Both the position numbers and the translations under genes were made by a program. The notes below the pieces were generated by a model that was given only the letters and a program-made list of their open reading frames with translations, was not told the DNA's origin and did not search any database. Below, one piece after another: positions 1 through 9,013 of a DNA stretch of 64,000 bases. Source of the DNA: Maribacter sp. BPC-D8. Lineage in GTDB: Bacteria > Bacteroidota > Bacteroidia > Flavobacteriales > Flavobacteriaceae. Position 1 is the stretch's first letter, and each line of letters begins with the position of its first letter. Location of the stretch: contig NZ_CP128187.1 of assembly GCF_035207705.1 (NCBI RefSeq), forward strand, positions 2,542,001 through 2,606,000, read 5' to 3'.

Positions 1-740
1 GAGGTATGATCGTATCTCAACCAAAGTCTGGTAAAACCATGCTTTTAAAAGATATCGCCAACGGTATTGCTGCAAACCACCCAGAAGTTTATCAAATTAT
101 ATTATTAATTGATGAACGACCAGAAGAGGTTACCGACATGCAACGTAATGTACGCGGCGAGGTTGTAGCTTCAACTTTTGATAAAGAACCAACAGAGCAC
201 GTACGCGTAGCTAATATCGTTTTAGAAAAAGCTAAGCGTTTGGTAGAATGTGGTCATGATGTTGTAATTCTTTTAGATTCAATTACACGTTTGGCAAGAG
301 CATACAACACAGTACAACCAGCATCTGGTAAAGTATTAAGTGGTGGTGTTGATGCCAACGCATTACACAAGCCTAAAAGATTCTTTGGTGCTGCCCGAAA
401 TATTGAAAATGGCGGCTCTCTTACCATTATTGCTACTGCGTTAACAGAAACTGGCTCTAAAATGGACGAAGTTATCTTTGAAGAATTTAAAGGTACCGGT
501 AACATGGAACTTCAATTGGATCGTAAGATTGCAAACAGAAGAATTTTTCCTGCTATTGACCTTACATCTTCTAGTACACGTAGAGACGACATGCTATTGG
601 ATGAAGCGACACTACAACGTATGTGGATCATGCGTAAGTACCTTGCAGACATGAACCCAGTAGAAGCGATGGAATTTATTGAACAACGCTTTAAACAAAC
701 TAAAAACAACGAAGAGTTCTTAATGACCATGAATAAGTAG
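1..740 (+). CDS. rho: Transcription termination factor Rho, C-terminal part (5' end outside window)
   Basis: Rho is a hexameric RNA-dependent ATPase that loads on nascent RNA and ends transcription. The frame is already open at the first base, so only the motor domain is present. Its first visible motif is the P-loop PKSGKT, followed by [29 protein letters not shown] (Walker B), the [20 protein letters not shown] region and [17 protein letters not shown], all near-identical to characterised Rho proteins. The ATG at position 6 is internal (a glycine codon precedes it in frame) and is not the start. A strong terminator follows directly. The N-terminal RNA-binding domain must lie upstream. The identification is very secure. 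Confidence 0.97.
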   Translation, partial: GMIVSQPKSGKTMLLKDIANGIAANHPEVYQIILLIDERPEEVTDMQRNVRGEVVASTFDKEPTEHVRVANIVLEKAKRLVECGHDVVILLDSITRLARAYNTVQPASGKVLSGGVDANALHKPKRFFGAARNIENGGSLTIIATALTETGSKMDEVIFEEFKGTGNMELQLDRKIANRRIFPAIDLTSSSTRRDDMLLDEATLQRMWIMRKYLADMNPVEAMEFIEQRFKQTKNNEEFLMTMNK

Positions 741-761
741 AACAATTCTAACATATATTTT

Positions 762-798
762 AAAATCCCGATTTCAATACGAAATCGGGATTTTTTTT
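762..798 (+). terminator. Intrinsic terminator of rho
   Basis: A 14-bp perfect stem (762-775 with 781-794) closes a 5-nt loop and runs into an uninterrupted T tract ending at 798. It lies 22 bp after the rho stop codon. Confidence 0.9.
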
Positions 799-927
799 AT
801 TCCATAAACTCTGGCATTACATAAAACTAGACCACTATTATTCTTTTTAATATCTTTAGCATATTACAAAAGAACTCTCCCCCAGTCTTTTACCAATTTT
901 CGTATTAATAATTTTAATTCTTAGAAA

Positions 928-1629
928 ATGAAAAGACCGACCACCCAAAGTATCAAAATCGCTTTATTCTGTGCACTAACAACAATCATTAGTTGCAATC
1001 AACCACAAAAAGCAAATAACCCCAAAAATGAAGACCCCATAGTCGTTGAAGCACCTGCACAACTCATCGCCATACCTGAAGCTCAGAGTATGTATGAATC
1101 TTATAGTAAAAGAAGAGTACCTCTAATTCAACACTACGAAGACTCTATAAATCGAATACATAAAGATGATAAAGAATTTGATGTTGGTAGATTTGTATAC
1201 TATGACTATAAAACAATTAAGCAATATTTAGCTTTTATAGAACAAGAGGCTGCAGATGCCGATGTTGAAATTTCGACTTTGAGGTTCTATTTCTCTAATT
1301 ATCCAGATGAAGTTATTTTTAAGAATACAAAAGATTCTATCAAACACCCTAGACAGAATTCTATAATGCTTTCCCCAACGTATAATGATGGAAAACGAGA
1401 TTACCTTTTCTACGTAGCACAAGGTGCAAAAGGCAAGCAAGCAGTACCATTAACAAATGACTTTGAAGATATAAAGGGATATAGCACTCGTATGCAAGAA
1501 AGAAATAAAGTGTATGCATCTATTGCACCTGGTTCAAATTCAACAGTTACAACCCCAATTAACGTACAAGGATCACAAAGCTTAACCTTAAATAGAGGGT
1601 CTGGTGTACCACCACCAAAGAACCAATAA
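928..1629 (+). CDS. Hypothetical lipoprotein, 233 aa
   Basis: I do not recognise the family. The N-terminus is a lipoprotein signal (K2, R3, then a hydrophobic stretch ending TTIISC with Cys23), so the mature protein should be anchored in a membrane facing the periplasm. The body is hydrophilic, with an alpha-helical look around residues 55-110 (YESYSKRRVPLIQHYEDSIN). The tail is disordered, Ser/Thr/Pro-rich, and ends VPPPKNQ. Only 24 bp separate it from the next gene, a multi-pass membrane protein, so the two are probably co-transcribed and may work together. A near-consensus -7 element (TATCTTTA at 850-857) lies upstream but has no TTG partner. Confidence 0.75.
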   Translation: MKRPTTQSIKIALFCALTTIISCNQPQKANNPKNEDPIVVEAPAQLIAIPEAQSMYESYSKRRVPLIQHYEDSINRIHKDDKEFDVGRFVYYDYKTIKQYLAFIEQEAADADVEISTLRFYFSNYPDEVIFKNTKDSIKHPRQNSIMLSPTYNDGKRDYLFYVAQGAKGKQAVPLTNDFEDIKGYSTRMQERNKVYASIAPGSNSTVTTPINVQGSQSLTLNRGSGVPPPKNQ

Positions 1630-1653
1630 TTTTAAAATAACAAGGCTAAAATC

Positions 1654-2346
1654 ATGCTAGCGTACCTTCTGGACAATTACTACATGCCACTCTATTTTAT
1701 AGCACTGGTGCTATGTATAATAAAATATAAATTATACTATGATACGGTATTAAGGTATTTTCCAATATTACTAGCCTACACCTTCATGTCAGAAGTATTA
1801 GGGCTAATAGTAAGAGACGTAGATGACATTCAATTAGTATACAGACAAGAATATTACAATTACAACACCATAATTTTCAATATATATGATATAATTTTCT
1901 TTCTATATTTTTTTTATATCTATTATCAGTTAAGCGATAATAGGCTCACTAAAAATTTAATAAAATATGGCGGAGCAACTTTTTTACTAACGTGTATAGT
2001 TAATCTATTTCTTCAAGATTTTTTCACAGAACCTCAAAATTTTGCCATCATTATTGGGTCGATAATTTTAGTATACTCAGCGTCAATATATTTATACAAA
2101 CTGATAATTACTAAACATAGATTACCATTATACAGAAATCTTTTATTTTGGCTAAGTGTCGGCATTATATTTTTCTACATATGCTATCCAATAACCATGT
2201 ATATTTTATCTTTTAATTACGACTTTTTCACTATCCACAATTTATCAAAACACCACTACATTTCTATCGGCGTATTTTACGCTTGCATTATCATAGGTCT
2301 TACAATAATGAAAAGGCTTAGAATAGCAAACGAGGTAATTAAATAG
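1654..2346 (+). CDS. Hypothetical polytopic membrane protein, 230 aa
   Basis: The protein is almost wholly hydrophobic, with six to seven predicted membrane spans (for example PLYFIALVLCIIKY, IIFFLYFFYIYY, FAIIIGSIILVY and FYACIIIGLTIM). Short basic loops separate them, and a long aromatic segment rich in Tyr and Phe lies in the middle. No catalytic motif was seen. It follows the lipoprotein gene by 24 bp in the same direction and ends 34 bp before the shared terminator with rpsT. Codon use is more AT-rich than in the neighbouring housekeeping genes, as expected for a membrane protein. The function is unknown; an accessory role with the upstream lipoprotein is inferred only from adjacency. 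Confidence 0.75.
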   Translation: MLAYLLDNYYMPLYFIALVLCIIKYKLYYDTVLRYFPILLAYTFMSEVLGLIVRDVDDIQLVYRQEYYNYNTIIFNIYDIIFFLYFFYIYYQLSDNRLTKNLIKYGGATFLLTCIVNLFLQDFFTEPQNFAIIIGSIILVYSASIYLYKLIITKHRLPLYRNLLFWLSVGIIFFYICYPITMYILSFNYDFFTIHNLSKHHYISIGVFYACIIIGLTIMKRLRIANEVIK

Positions 2347-2374
2347 AATAGGCTATTCATAAAAAAGACAGAAC

Positions 2375-2409
2375 AAAAAAAGCCTTCCTAATTAAAGGAA
2401 GGCTCTAAA
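2375..2409. terminator. Bidirectional terminator between the membrane protein gene and rpsT
   Basis: A 9-bp stem (2381-2389 with 2396-2404) closes a 6-nt loop. The A-run on the left gives a good U tail for rpsT on the minus strand; the right side is weaker for the plus strand. Confidence 0.8.
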
Positions 2410-2428
2410 TTTTTACTTTAAAGCTAAA

Positions 2429-2680
2429 TTATAGTGCAGCTACGTGCTTAGCTAACTTACTTTTTATGTTGGCAGCTTTATTATCATGTATGATATTACG
2501 TTTTGCTAAACGATCGATCATACTAACAACACTTGGAAAAAGAGCCTCTGCATCTTTCTTAGATTCTTCTGAACGTAATCTTTTTATAGCATTACGTGTA
2601 GTTTTATGCTGATATCTGTTTCGTAAACGAACTGCTTCGTTTCTTCTGATTCTCTTTAATGCCGACTTGTGATTTGCCAT
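2429..2680 (-). CDS. rpsT: 30S ribosomal protein S20
   Basis: S20 is a primary 16S rRNA-binding protein of the small subunit. The 83-residue product is highly basic and starts with the family hallmark MANHKSALKRIRRNEA. It continues with helical RNA-binding repeats (RNRYQHKTTRNAIKRL) and ends in the conserved IHDNKAANIKSKLAKHV. The length is typical. It lies 48 bp downstream of two tRNA-Glu genes on the same strand. No promoter of the TAnnTTTG type lies in that gap, so it is probably transcribed from the promoter upstream of the tRNAs. Confidence 0.97.
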   Translation of the reverse strand: MANHKSALKRIRRNEAVRLRNRYQHKTTRNAIKRLRSEESKKDAEALFPSVVSMIDRLAKRNIIHDNKAANIKSKLAKHVAAL

Positions 2681-2728
2681 TTTATAATTTATTATAATTT
2701 CTTCGGATTCTCATCCATTCAATTTTTG

Positions 2729-2800
2729 TAGTCCGTAGGGGAATCGAACCCCTGTTACCAGGATGAAAACCTGGCGTCCTAACCCCTAGACGAACGGACC
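2729..2800 (-). tRNA. tRNA-Glu (anticodon TTC), second copy in the transcript
   Basis: On the minus strand the acceptor stem GGTCCGT pairs with ACGGACT (one G-U). The anticodon stem CCAGG/CCTGG encloses TTTTCAT, giving anticodon TTC. The T arm contains GGGGTTCGATTCCCC. CCA is not encoded. The 72-nt sequence is identical to the copy at 2842-2913. Confidence 0.97.
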
Positions 2801-2841
2801 ATTATGTCAATACTTGGAAATACATCCAACGGTTTAATTAG

Positions 2842-2913
2842 TAGTCCGTAGGGGAATCGAACCCCTGTTACCAGGATGAAAACCTGGCGTCCTAACCCCT
2901 AGACGAACGGACC
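2842..2913 (-). tRNA. tRNA-Glu (anticodon TTC), first copy in the transcript
   Basis: This has the same 72-nt cloverleaf as the copy 41 bp downstream, with anticodon TTC and no encoded CCA. It is the first gene after a near-perfect flavobacterial promoter and is probably processed from a tRNA-Glu/tRNA-Glu/rpsT precursor. Confidence 0.97.
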
Positions 2914-2935
2914 ATACTTTGCGCAATTGCGGATG

Positions 2936-2965
2936 CAAAAATACAAATATTTTTTACTAACACAA
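2936..2965 (-). promoter_or_regulatory. Flavobacterial promoter for the tRNA-Glu x2 / rpsT unit
   Basis: On the minus strand a TTG (2963-2965) is followed by exactly 19 nt and then TATTTTTG (2936-2943). This is a full match to the Bacteroidota consensus TTG-N19-TAnnTTTG. It ends 22 bp before the first tRNA. Confidence 0.8.
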
Positions 2966-2970
2966 CACCT

Positions 2971-3000
2971 GCTTATTATTTTTTAAAAAAATTAATAAGC
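2971..3000 (-). terminator. Possible weak terminator at the end of proS
   Basis: An 8-bp AT-rich inverted repeat (2971-2978 with 2993-3000) flanks a T/A-rich loop. It overlaps the proS stop codon and has no clear U tail afterwards. It could separate proS from the tRNA promoter. Confidence 0.3.
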
Positions 3001-4467
3001 TTTCGCAAATAACACTCTTTTATTCGACGGTTTACCCGTTACCATACAAGTACCTTCTTCTTCTTTTGCATCGATGGGAATGCAACGTATAGTTGCCTTC
3101 GTCTCGTTTTTAACACGTTCTTCAGTCTCTTTACTTCCGTCCCAATGAGCCGAAATAAATCCACCTTTTTCTTTTAAAACTTTTTTAAATTCATCGTAAG
3201 AATTTACTTCAGTAATATGATTAGTTCTATAATCAAGTGCTTTTTGATACATATTCCTCTGAATATCTACCATCAAAAACTCAATTTTAGCTACTACATC
3301 TGTCGCCAAAACAGTTTCTTTTTGCAACGTATCTCTTCTAGCCAATTCATATGTACCATTTTCAAGGTCTCTTGGTCCAATTGCCAACCTTACCGGCACT
3401 CCACGCAACTCATACTCATTAAATTTAAAACCAGGCTTGTGCGTATCTCTATTATCGAATTTTACAGAAATACCTTTTGCTCTTAATTCTTTCACTAAAG
3501 GGTTAACGGTCTCAGAAATTTGATCTAACTGATCCAATCCTTTATAAATTGGTACAATAACAACTTGTATAGGCGCTAATTTCGGAGGAATAACTAATCC
3601 GTTATCATCACTATGCGTCATAATCAACGCTCCCATTAATCTTGTTGAAACTCCCCAAGAGGTAGCCCAAACATATTCTTTATTACCTTCTTTGGTTGCA
3701 AATTTAACATCAAAGGCTTTTGCGAAATTCTGTCCTAAAAAGTGAGAAGTACCAGCTTGTAATGCCTTACCATCTTGCATTAAAGCTTCAATACAATACG
3801 TTTCAATAGCACCTGCAAAACGTTCGCTTTCTGTTTTAGTACCTTTTATGACTGGCATCGCCATATAATTTTCTGCAAAATCGGCATAAACATTCATCAT
3901 CTGTTCTGCCTCTTCAATTGCTTCTTTTTCGGTAGCATGAGCTGTATGGCCTTCTTGCCATAAAAACTCTGCCGTTCTTAAAAACAATCTTGTACGCATT
4001 TCCCAACGAACAACATTTGCCCATTGATTAATAAGCAATGGCAAATCTCTATAAGATTGTATCCATCTTTTATACGTGTCCCAAATTATGGTTTCAGAAG
4101 TAGGTCTAACAATAAGCTCCTCCTCTAGTTTAGCATCTGGATCAACGATTATGCCGCTTCCATCTTCTGCATTTTTCAACCTATAATGTGTTACTACAGC
4201 ACATTCTTTAGCAAAACCTTCAACATGACTAGCCTCTTTACTTAAATAAGATTTCGGTATAAGTAATGGAAAATAGGCATTCTCATGACCAGTTTCCTTA
4301 AACATCTTATCTAAAGCGGCTTGCATTTTCTCCCAGATACCGTAACCATATGGTTTTATAACCATACAACCTCTTACACCAGAGTTTTCGGCTAAGTCTG
4401 CCTTAACCACTAATTCGTTATACCATTTGGAATAATCCTCGCTTCTCTTCGTCAAATTTTTACTCAT
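2992..4467 (-). CDS. proS: Prolyl-tRNA synthetase (archaeal/eukaryal-like short type)
   Basis: The enzyme charges tRNA-Pro with proline using ATP (class II synthetase). The 491-residue protein has class II motif 2 (around [27 protein letters not shown]) and the proline-site segment VRPTSETI. It also has a C-terminal anticodon-binding domain (IQVVIVPIY onwards) and the C-terminal extension ([20 protein letters not shown]). It lacks the large editing insertion of the long bacterial type. The frame stays open upstream to an ATG at 4584, but those 39 residues are Ile/Leu-rich and unlike any Pro[16 protein letters not shown] is the expected start, hence 4467. It is divergent from the lipoprotein gene at 4564. 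Confidence 0.96.
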   Translation of the reverse strand: MSKNLTKRSEDYSKWYNELVVKADLAENSGVRGCMVIKPYGYGIWEKMQAALDKMFKETGHENAYFPLLIPKSYLSKEASHVEGFAKECAVVTHYRLKNAEDGSGIIVDPDAKLEEELIVRPTSETIIWDTYKRWIQSYRDLPLLINQWANVVRWEMRTRLFLRTAEFLWQEGHTAHATEKEAIEEAEQMMNVYADFAENYMAMPVIKGTKTESERFAGAIETYCIEALMQDGKALQAGTSHFLGQNFAKAFDVKFATKEGNKEYVWATSWGVSTRLMGALIMTHSDDNGLVIPPKLAPIQVVIVPIYKGLDQLDQISETVNPLVKELRAKGISVKFDNRDTHKPGFKFNEYELRGVPVRLAIGPRDLENGTYELARRDTLQKETVLATDVVAKIEFLMVDIQRNMYQKALDYRTNHITEVNSYDEFKKVLKEKGGFISAHWDGSKETEERVKNETKATIRCIPIDAKEEEGTCMVTGKPSNKRVLFAKAY

Positions 4468-4550
4468 TATCTGGACTTTGGCACAAATTTTGTGAATATT
4501 AGTATATAATAATTGAGTAAAACTAGTTATTTTTAATATGTTCAACAATA

Positions 4551-4558
4551 TAATTTTG
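4551..4558 (+). promoter_or_regulatory. Candidate -7 element for the low-complexity lipoprotein gene
   Basis: TAATTTTG matches TAnnTTTG but has no TTG at the proper distance. It ends only 5 bp before the ATG, so a transcript from it would be nearly leaderless, or the real start is the ATG at 4606. Confidence 0.35.
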
Positions 4559-4563
4559 ATCCG

Positions 4564-5862
4564 ATGATATATTCTATACCCCACAACAAACTTCGAAACA
4601 TAACAATGTTGGTAACCTTAGCTGTTATTACAGCTTCTTGCGGTTCATATCAACAATCATCTTACTACGATAATGATGGCATTTATTCTGATGATGCCCC
4701 AACAACGGTAGAAAGAAGACCTGAACAAAGAAATTACACACAGAGTAATCCTGAAACGGATACGTATACCAACTATTTTGGTGAAAAAGCTGACCAATAT
4801 GGTGAAATACTAGATGAAGAAATTTTTACAGATGTAGATTCTTATTCTAGTAATGATTTAAATCAAGAGGTTCCAGAAGAACAATTAACAGATTATTACG
4901 CCACTGCAAATGACTATGAAGGTTATGGCAGTTGGGGAAGTAATAATGCTGACGTAAGCATTTACATTCATAATAATGGATGGAACAACTGGAACAATGG
5001 TGGTCTTTACGGATGGGGCTGGAACAATGTTGGATACGGCGGATATTATGGTAATGGCTGGGGTCGACCATGGGGATGGAATAGATGGAACAATTGGGGC
5101 TATGGCGGTTTTGGATTTGGATATTCAGGATTCGGATATTCGGGATTCGGATTTGGATGGAACAGACCTTACTATGGTAACAATTTTGGATACGCATATG
5201 GTTACGGTTACGGAAACAGAAATTACAACAGAAACAACCGTTTCTCTAACAGAAGTTATGCAGTCAACAATTCAAGAAGAGGAAATTATACAAGACAAAC
5301 GTCTAATAATAGTGGGCTTTCTTCAACGGCAGCAAGAGGTCGTTCAAATGTGAACACTAGAGGTAATTCTTCTAGATATAGAACTACTACCGGTAGAGCA
5401 ACAACAGCTAGAAGTTCTGCAAACACCCGTAGTTCAAGAACCTATTCAGGTAACACTACCGCAAGAAGAACGGTAGGTGTTGACCAAAATAGAGCCTACA
5501 GAACAAGCAGAAGCACTAGAGCAACACCTAGATATAACAGTAGTTCTTCTAGAAACTCTAGCAGCAGATATAGCACTAGCCCGAGAACATCGAGTTCTAG
5601 CACCGCAAGATCAAGCAGCAGGGTTGCCGTACCTAGAACTTCAACATATAGAAATTCTGGTAATAGCTCTAGAAGTTATTCTTCAGGCAGAAGTTCTGGT
5701 AGTAGCTCTAGAAGTAGTAATTACAGCTCTGGCAAAAGCAGTTCTAGTGGTAGTTCTTACAGAAGCTCTGGTAGCAGCTCTAGAAGTTCAAGCAGCGGAT
5801 CTTCATCTAGATCTTCTGGTTCTTCGAGTAGAAGTAGTAGCAGTAGCAGTAGAAGAAACTAA
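4564..5862 (+). CDS. Low-complexity surface/periplasmic lipoprotein with Gly-Trp-Tyr and Ser-Arg segments, 432 aa
   Basis: The function is not known. The order is: lipoprotein signal (K9, R11, then a hydrophobic run ending VITASC, Cys26); an acidic, Tyr/Asp-rich spacer to about residue 125; a Gly/Asn/Trp/Tyr-rich region (about 125-220) with GFGYS repeats; and a strongly basic Ser/Arg/Thr/Gly-rich tail to the C-terminus. The tail's repeated Ser/Gly/Arg codons leave long artefactual open frames in other phases. It precedes the porin gene by 32 bp, so the two probably share a transcript. The ATG at 4606 is an alternative start, but it would remove the positive charges of the signal peptide. The protein may be a structural or adhesive envelope component; this is inference only. 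Confidence 0.7.
   Translation: MIYSIPHNKLRNITMLVTLAVITASCGSYQQSSYYDNDGIYSDDAPTTVERRPEQRNYTQSNPETDTYTNYFGEKADQYGEILDEEIFTDVDSYSSNDLNQEVPEEQLTDYYATANDYEGYGSWGSNNADVSIYIHNNGWNNWNNGGLYGWGWNNVGYGGYYGNGWGRPWGWNRWNNWGYGGFGFGYSGFGYSGFGFGWNRPYYGNNFGYAYGYGYGNRNYNRNNRFSNRSYAVNNSRRGNYTRQTSNNSGLSSTAARGRSNVNTRGNSSRYRTTTGRATTARSSANTRSSRTYSGNTTARRTVGVDQNRAYRTSRSTRATPRYNSSSSRNSSSRYSTSPRTSSSSTARSSSRVAVPRTSTYRNSGNSSRSYSSGRSSGSSSRSSNYSSGKSSSSGSSYRSSGSSSRSSSSGSSSRSSGSSSRSSSSSSRRN
5110..5160 (+). repeat. Short in-frame tandem repeats encoding [10 protein letters not shown]
   Basis: Near-identical 18-bp units built on GGATTCGGATATTC are repeated inside the Gly/Trp-rich part of the lipoprotein gene. Such repeats can expand or contract by slippage. 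Confidence 0.7.
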
Positions 5863-5894
5863 AATCAAACATTTATCACCTTTGAATTATTGAT

Positions 5895-7400
5895 ATGAAA
5901 AGATATTTAACTTTCGTAGTACTAATGGCATGTGCCGTAGGTAGTGCACAAAATATAAATGAAGCTTTACGTTACGGTACTGAAAACCTACAAGGTACAG
6001 CCAGATTTCAAGCTATGGGCGGAGCATTTGGTGCTTTAGGCGGAGATTTATCATCGCTAAATATTAACCCTGCAGGATCCGCTGTTTTTAATAACAGCCT
6101 TTTTACCATTAGTGGATCGAACTACCACACGAACAATGATGCCCGTTACTTTGGTGATGCATTGATTACCAAAAACAATAACATTCAATTAAATCAAATT
6201 GGTGGTGCATTTGTTTTTAATAATACAGATTCTAATTCTGACTGGAAGAAATTCACTTTAGCTTTCAATTATGATTTGGTGAATAATTTCGATAATGAAT
6301 ATTATGTTTCAGGAAGCGCCACAGAAGGTATCGACACCTATTTTCTAGAATATGCAGGCGGTACACCTTTCGGATCTATTCTTCGACAAGATGGAGAGTT
6401 TTTAGAAGAAGCTTATCTAGATATTGGCTCAGCACAAGGTTTTAGAGACCAACAAACCTTTTTAGGTTATTATGGCGGAATTCTTGATCCAGAAACCGAA
6501 AATGACGGTAACACCAATTACATCAGTAATTCCCTTTATGATTTTGTTGATCAAGATTTTTTAAGAAGAACCACCGGTTACAATAGTAAGTTTACTGTTA
6601 ATGTTGCTTCTCAATATAAAGAGAATCTTTACGTGGGTGCATCATTGAACTTTCATAGCGTATTATACACTCAGCTTGATCAATTCACTGAAGATGGGTA
6701 TGAACCTAATTCAGAAATACGAAGAACAACATTTGATAATTACTTAGAAACAGAAGGTAACGGCTTCTCTTTTACCTTAGGCGCTATTGCTAAACTAAAT
6801 GAAACTGTACGTTTGGGTGGTAGCTACCAATCCCCTACTTGGTATCGTTTAGAGGATAACACCTCTCAACGTGTAAATTCAGATTTAGCAGATGAAGATA
6901 TTAATTTCATCAATTTTAATGTGGTGAATTTATTCGAAAGCTATACAGTGAAGACCCCTGGAAAACTAACCGGTAGTTTAGCTGTAATTTTTGCAAAAGA
7001 CGGATTATTAAGTTTTGATTACGGATATCAAGATTTCTCTCAATCGGAATTACGTCCTACCAATGACCCAAGTTTTCAAACAGTAAATTCTCAAATTACG
7101 AGTGATTTAGGTGCTGTTTCTACATTTAGACTTGGTGGTGAGTATAGAATTCAACAAGTTAGCCTTAGAGCAGGATATCGCTTTGAACAGAGTCCGTATG
7201 CAAACGGAAATACGATCGGAGATCTAAATGCAGTTTCTGGTGGTATTGGTTATAACTTCGGTGGTAGTAAATTAGATTTTGCGCTTAGCCGTTCACAACA
7301 AGATGTTAGCGAAAGACTTTTCAATGCCGGTATTACAACACCTGCTATGATTGATAGAGGTATTATGAATGCGACATTGAGTTATACGATCAATTTCTAA
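5895..7400 (+). CDS. OmpP1/FadL-type outer membrane transporter, 501 aa
   Basis: Members of this family are 14-stranded outer membrane barrels that admit hydrophobic substrates such as fatty acids or aromatics. A signal peptide ends at VGSAQ. It is followed by the family N-terminal hatch (LRYGTENLQGTARFQAMGGA, then GALGGDLSSLNINPAGSA). The rest alternates amphipathic strands and ends in an aromatic C-terminal strand (NATLSYTINF), as expected for BAM-dependent barrels. It lies 32 bp after the low-complexity lipoprotein gene and ends at a strong terminator. The substrate cannot be read from the sequence. Confidence 0.88.
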   Translation: MKRYLTFVVLMACAVGSAQNINEALRYGTENLQGTARFQAMGGAFGALGGDLSSLNINPAGSAVFNNSLFTISGSNYHTNNDARYFGDALITKNNNIQLNQIGGAFVFNNTDSNSDWKKFTLAFNYDLVNNFDNEYYVSGSATEGIDTYFLEYAGGTPFGSILRQDGEFLEEAYLDIGSAQGFRDQQTFLGYYGGILDPETENDGNTNYISNSLYDFVDQDFLRRTTGYNSKFTVNVASQYKENLYVGASLNFHSVLYTQLDQFTEDGYEPNSEIRRTTFDNYLETEGNGFSFTLGAIAKLNETVRLGGSYQSPTWYRLEDNTSQRVNSDLADEDINFINFNVVNLFESYTVKTPGKLTGSLAVIFAKDGLLSFDYGYQDFSQSELRPTNDPSFQTVNSQITSDLGAVSTFRLGGEYRIQQVSLRAGYRFEQSPYANGNTIGDLNAVSGGIGYNFGGSKLDFALSRSQQDVSERLFNAGITTPAMIDRGIMNATLSYTINF

Positions 7401-7420
7401 AGGATATAAAATTTAATCAT

Positions 7421-7451
7421 AAAAAAGGGGAGCAAATTGCTCCCCTTTTTT
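7421..7451. terminator. Bidirectional terminator between convergent genes
   Basis: A GGGGAGC/GCTCCCC stem (7427-7433 with 7439-7445) is extended by A/T pairs and flanked by an A6 run and a T9 run. It serves both the porin gene and the T9SS cargo gene. Confidence 0.9.
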
Positions 7452-7452
7452 T

Positions 7453-8889
7453 TTATCTCTTTAATGAAAAATGTGTCTTTCGGGTTTTCGCTACAAGTAG
7501 CCCATCTTCCATTTCTCCATATTCAAACCTGAACCAGTAATCTGTAGAAGTCATTTGCTGTCCGTTGTAATTTCCGTCCCAGCTATCGGTTGCACCTAGC
7601 TGCTTCAACAACTTACCGTATCTATCAAAAATAAATACAACAGGGTTGTTTAAAGTTTCAATTCCCTCCACATTCCAATCATCATTAATGCCATCACCAT
7701 TTGGCGTAAAGAACTTTGGATAACCAACAACTAAAAACTCTATAGGGTCTGTAATTCCGCATCCGTTCTTATCATTTATAATAACCGTATTCAATCCCGG
7801 AGGTACATTCATAAAAACAGGATTGTCTTGAAACACTCCGTCGTTAATCGCATATTCATAATCCCCATCACCTTCAACAAAAAATTCAATATTATTTTGA
7901 TCAGGATCAATTGAAAGATTAGTATCCAATGTTTCAACACGGTCTAATATAGGTGTTCCAAAAAAGGTTATTAATACTCCGCTCTCATCAGCCACTGTTG
8001 GCGGTGTACCCGTTACGGTAGTAATTGTAGCAAAATAGCGTCCGGTATTCGGGCTAGCTACTATTAATTCAGCACCAAAATCACCAGAACCGGTAAGCGT
8101 ATCGTCTACTATACCATCATCTTCATAATCTACCGTCCACTCTACATTGGCAATATCTGCACCTGCAGGTGAATTCAATGCACTAATAGTTATTGGGTCA
8201 TCACCCTCACAAGCAATGATATCCAATCCTAAAAACTCATCTCTTAATGTACAATCTAATGCAGTATCTTGACTATCACTTACAGAACTACCCGTAAAAG
8301 TCAACATAAAAGGCTCGGGATCTCCAGTAAAATTATCGGCAAAATTATTTATCAATATGTAATAAATCTCTCCGGGAATAACATCTAAATACTCATCATA
8401 TGTATTCTGACTACCCGTTAAAGATGCACGACCTTCTTCACCGCTATCAGGGTTAACCCCTAGTCCCGTAAAATTAGTATCGTTAACTTCATAGTTACAA
8501 CGAATTGGCTGCGCAGTACCATTACTTATATCGCCACAATCAACATCTGGACCATAAACAGCAAAATCCCATTCGGCAGTTGGCGTAGAGCCCGAAGTTG
8601 CTAATGCCTCAATATCAAAACCTACCTGACCACCTGTACCTGCTCTAAAAACGAACCAAGAAGTATTAAACTCAATATTTGCGTTAGAAAGACTACCTTT
8701 TTCTAAACACCCAGTTTGAAGTATTACTTCTGGGTCAAAATCATCAACATCACCTGTTCCGCCGGCAAGACCCATAATAGGCTGGTCGGCACAAACTGGT
8801 ATAGCCGTTCTACAATCGGCTGAATTCTGTGCAGTTATGTTCCAATAAAAAAGAAACAAACAACATATAGAACAAAGAAGTGTTCTCAT
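7453..8889 (-). CDS. Secreted T9SS cargo protein with type B (CHU_C) C-terminal sorting domain, 478 aa
   Basis: A signal peptide (MRTLLCSICCLFLFYWNITAQ) is followed by a Cys-containing N-terminal domain (SADCRTAIPVCADQPIMG). Its pattern of aromatic beta-strands suits a jelly-roll adhesion fold (YILINNFADNFTGDPEPFMLTF). Then come Ig/PKD-like strands and the type B sorting domain (KFFTPNGDGINDDWNVEG, FIFDRYGKLLKQL, TDYWFRFEY, HFSLKR end). In Bacteroidota this C-terminal domain directs export through the type IX secretion system. The gene is a tandem paralogue of the next one. The cargo's activity is unknown; adhesion or gliding-related surface use is an inference. Confidence 0.85.
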   Translation of the reverse strand: MRTLLCSICCLFLFYWNITAQNSADCRTAIPVCADQPIMGLAGGTGDVDDFDPEVILQTGCLEKGSLSNANIEFNTSWFVFRAGTGGQVGFDIEALATSGSTPTAEWDFAVYGPDVDCGDISNGTAQPIRCNYEVNDTNFTGLGVNPDSGEEGRASLTGSQNTYDEYLDVIPGEIYYILINNFADNFTGDPEPFMLTFTGSSVSDSQDTALDCTLRDEFLGLDIIACEGDDPITISALNSPAGADIANVEWTVDYEDDGIVDDTLTGSGDFGAELIVASPNTGRYFATITTVTGTPPTVADESGVLITFFGTPILDRVETLDTNLSIDPDQNNIEFFVEGDGDYEYAINDGVFQDNPVFMNVPPGLNTVIINDKNGCGITDPIEFLVVGYPKFFTPNGDGINDDWNVEGIETLNNPVVFIFDRYGKLLKQLGATDSWDGNYNGQQMTSTDYWFRFEYGEMEDGLLVAKTRKTHFSLKR

Positions 8890-9013
8890 AAAAGTGTAGC
8901 TTATTAGTATACGTGATGTATATTATAACTACACATGACATGCTTTAGTATCTTACATCGAAGATTCTTGCGTTTAATCGATAAAATGCACTAATTAAGC
9001 CTAAACAACAGAG

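Noticed and set aside
2729..2913. Direct repeats that could look like a two-unit CRISPR array
   Set aside because: The repeat units are complete tRNA-Glu genes with cloverleaf pairing; there are no cas genes.
4468..4584. N-terminal extension of proS to the ATG at 4584
   Set aside because: The 39 extra residues are Ile/Leu-rich and unlike ProS, and [15 protein letters not shown] is the expected N-terminus.
4976..5893. Long open frames in other phases inside the low-complexity lipoprotein gene (4976-5353, 5477-5893 on plus; 4847-5197 on minus)
   Set aside because: They arise from repetitive Gly/Ser/Arg codons of the real gene. Their products are themselves low-complexity and show no independent signal or domain.
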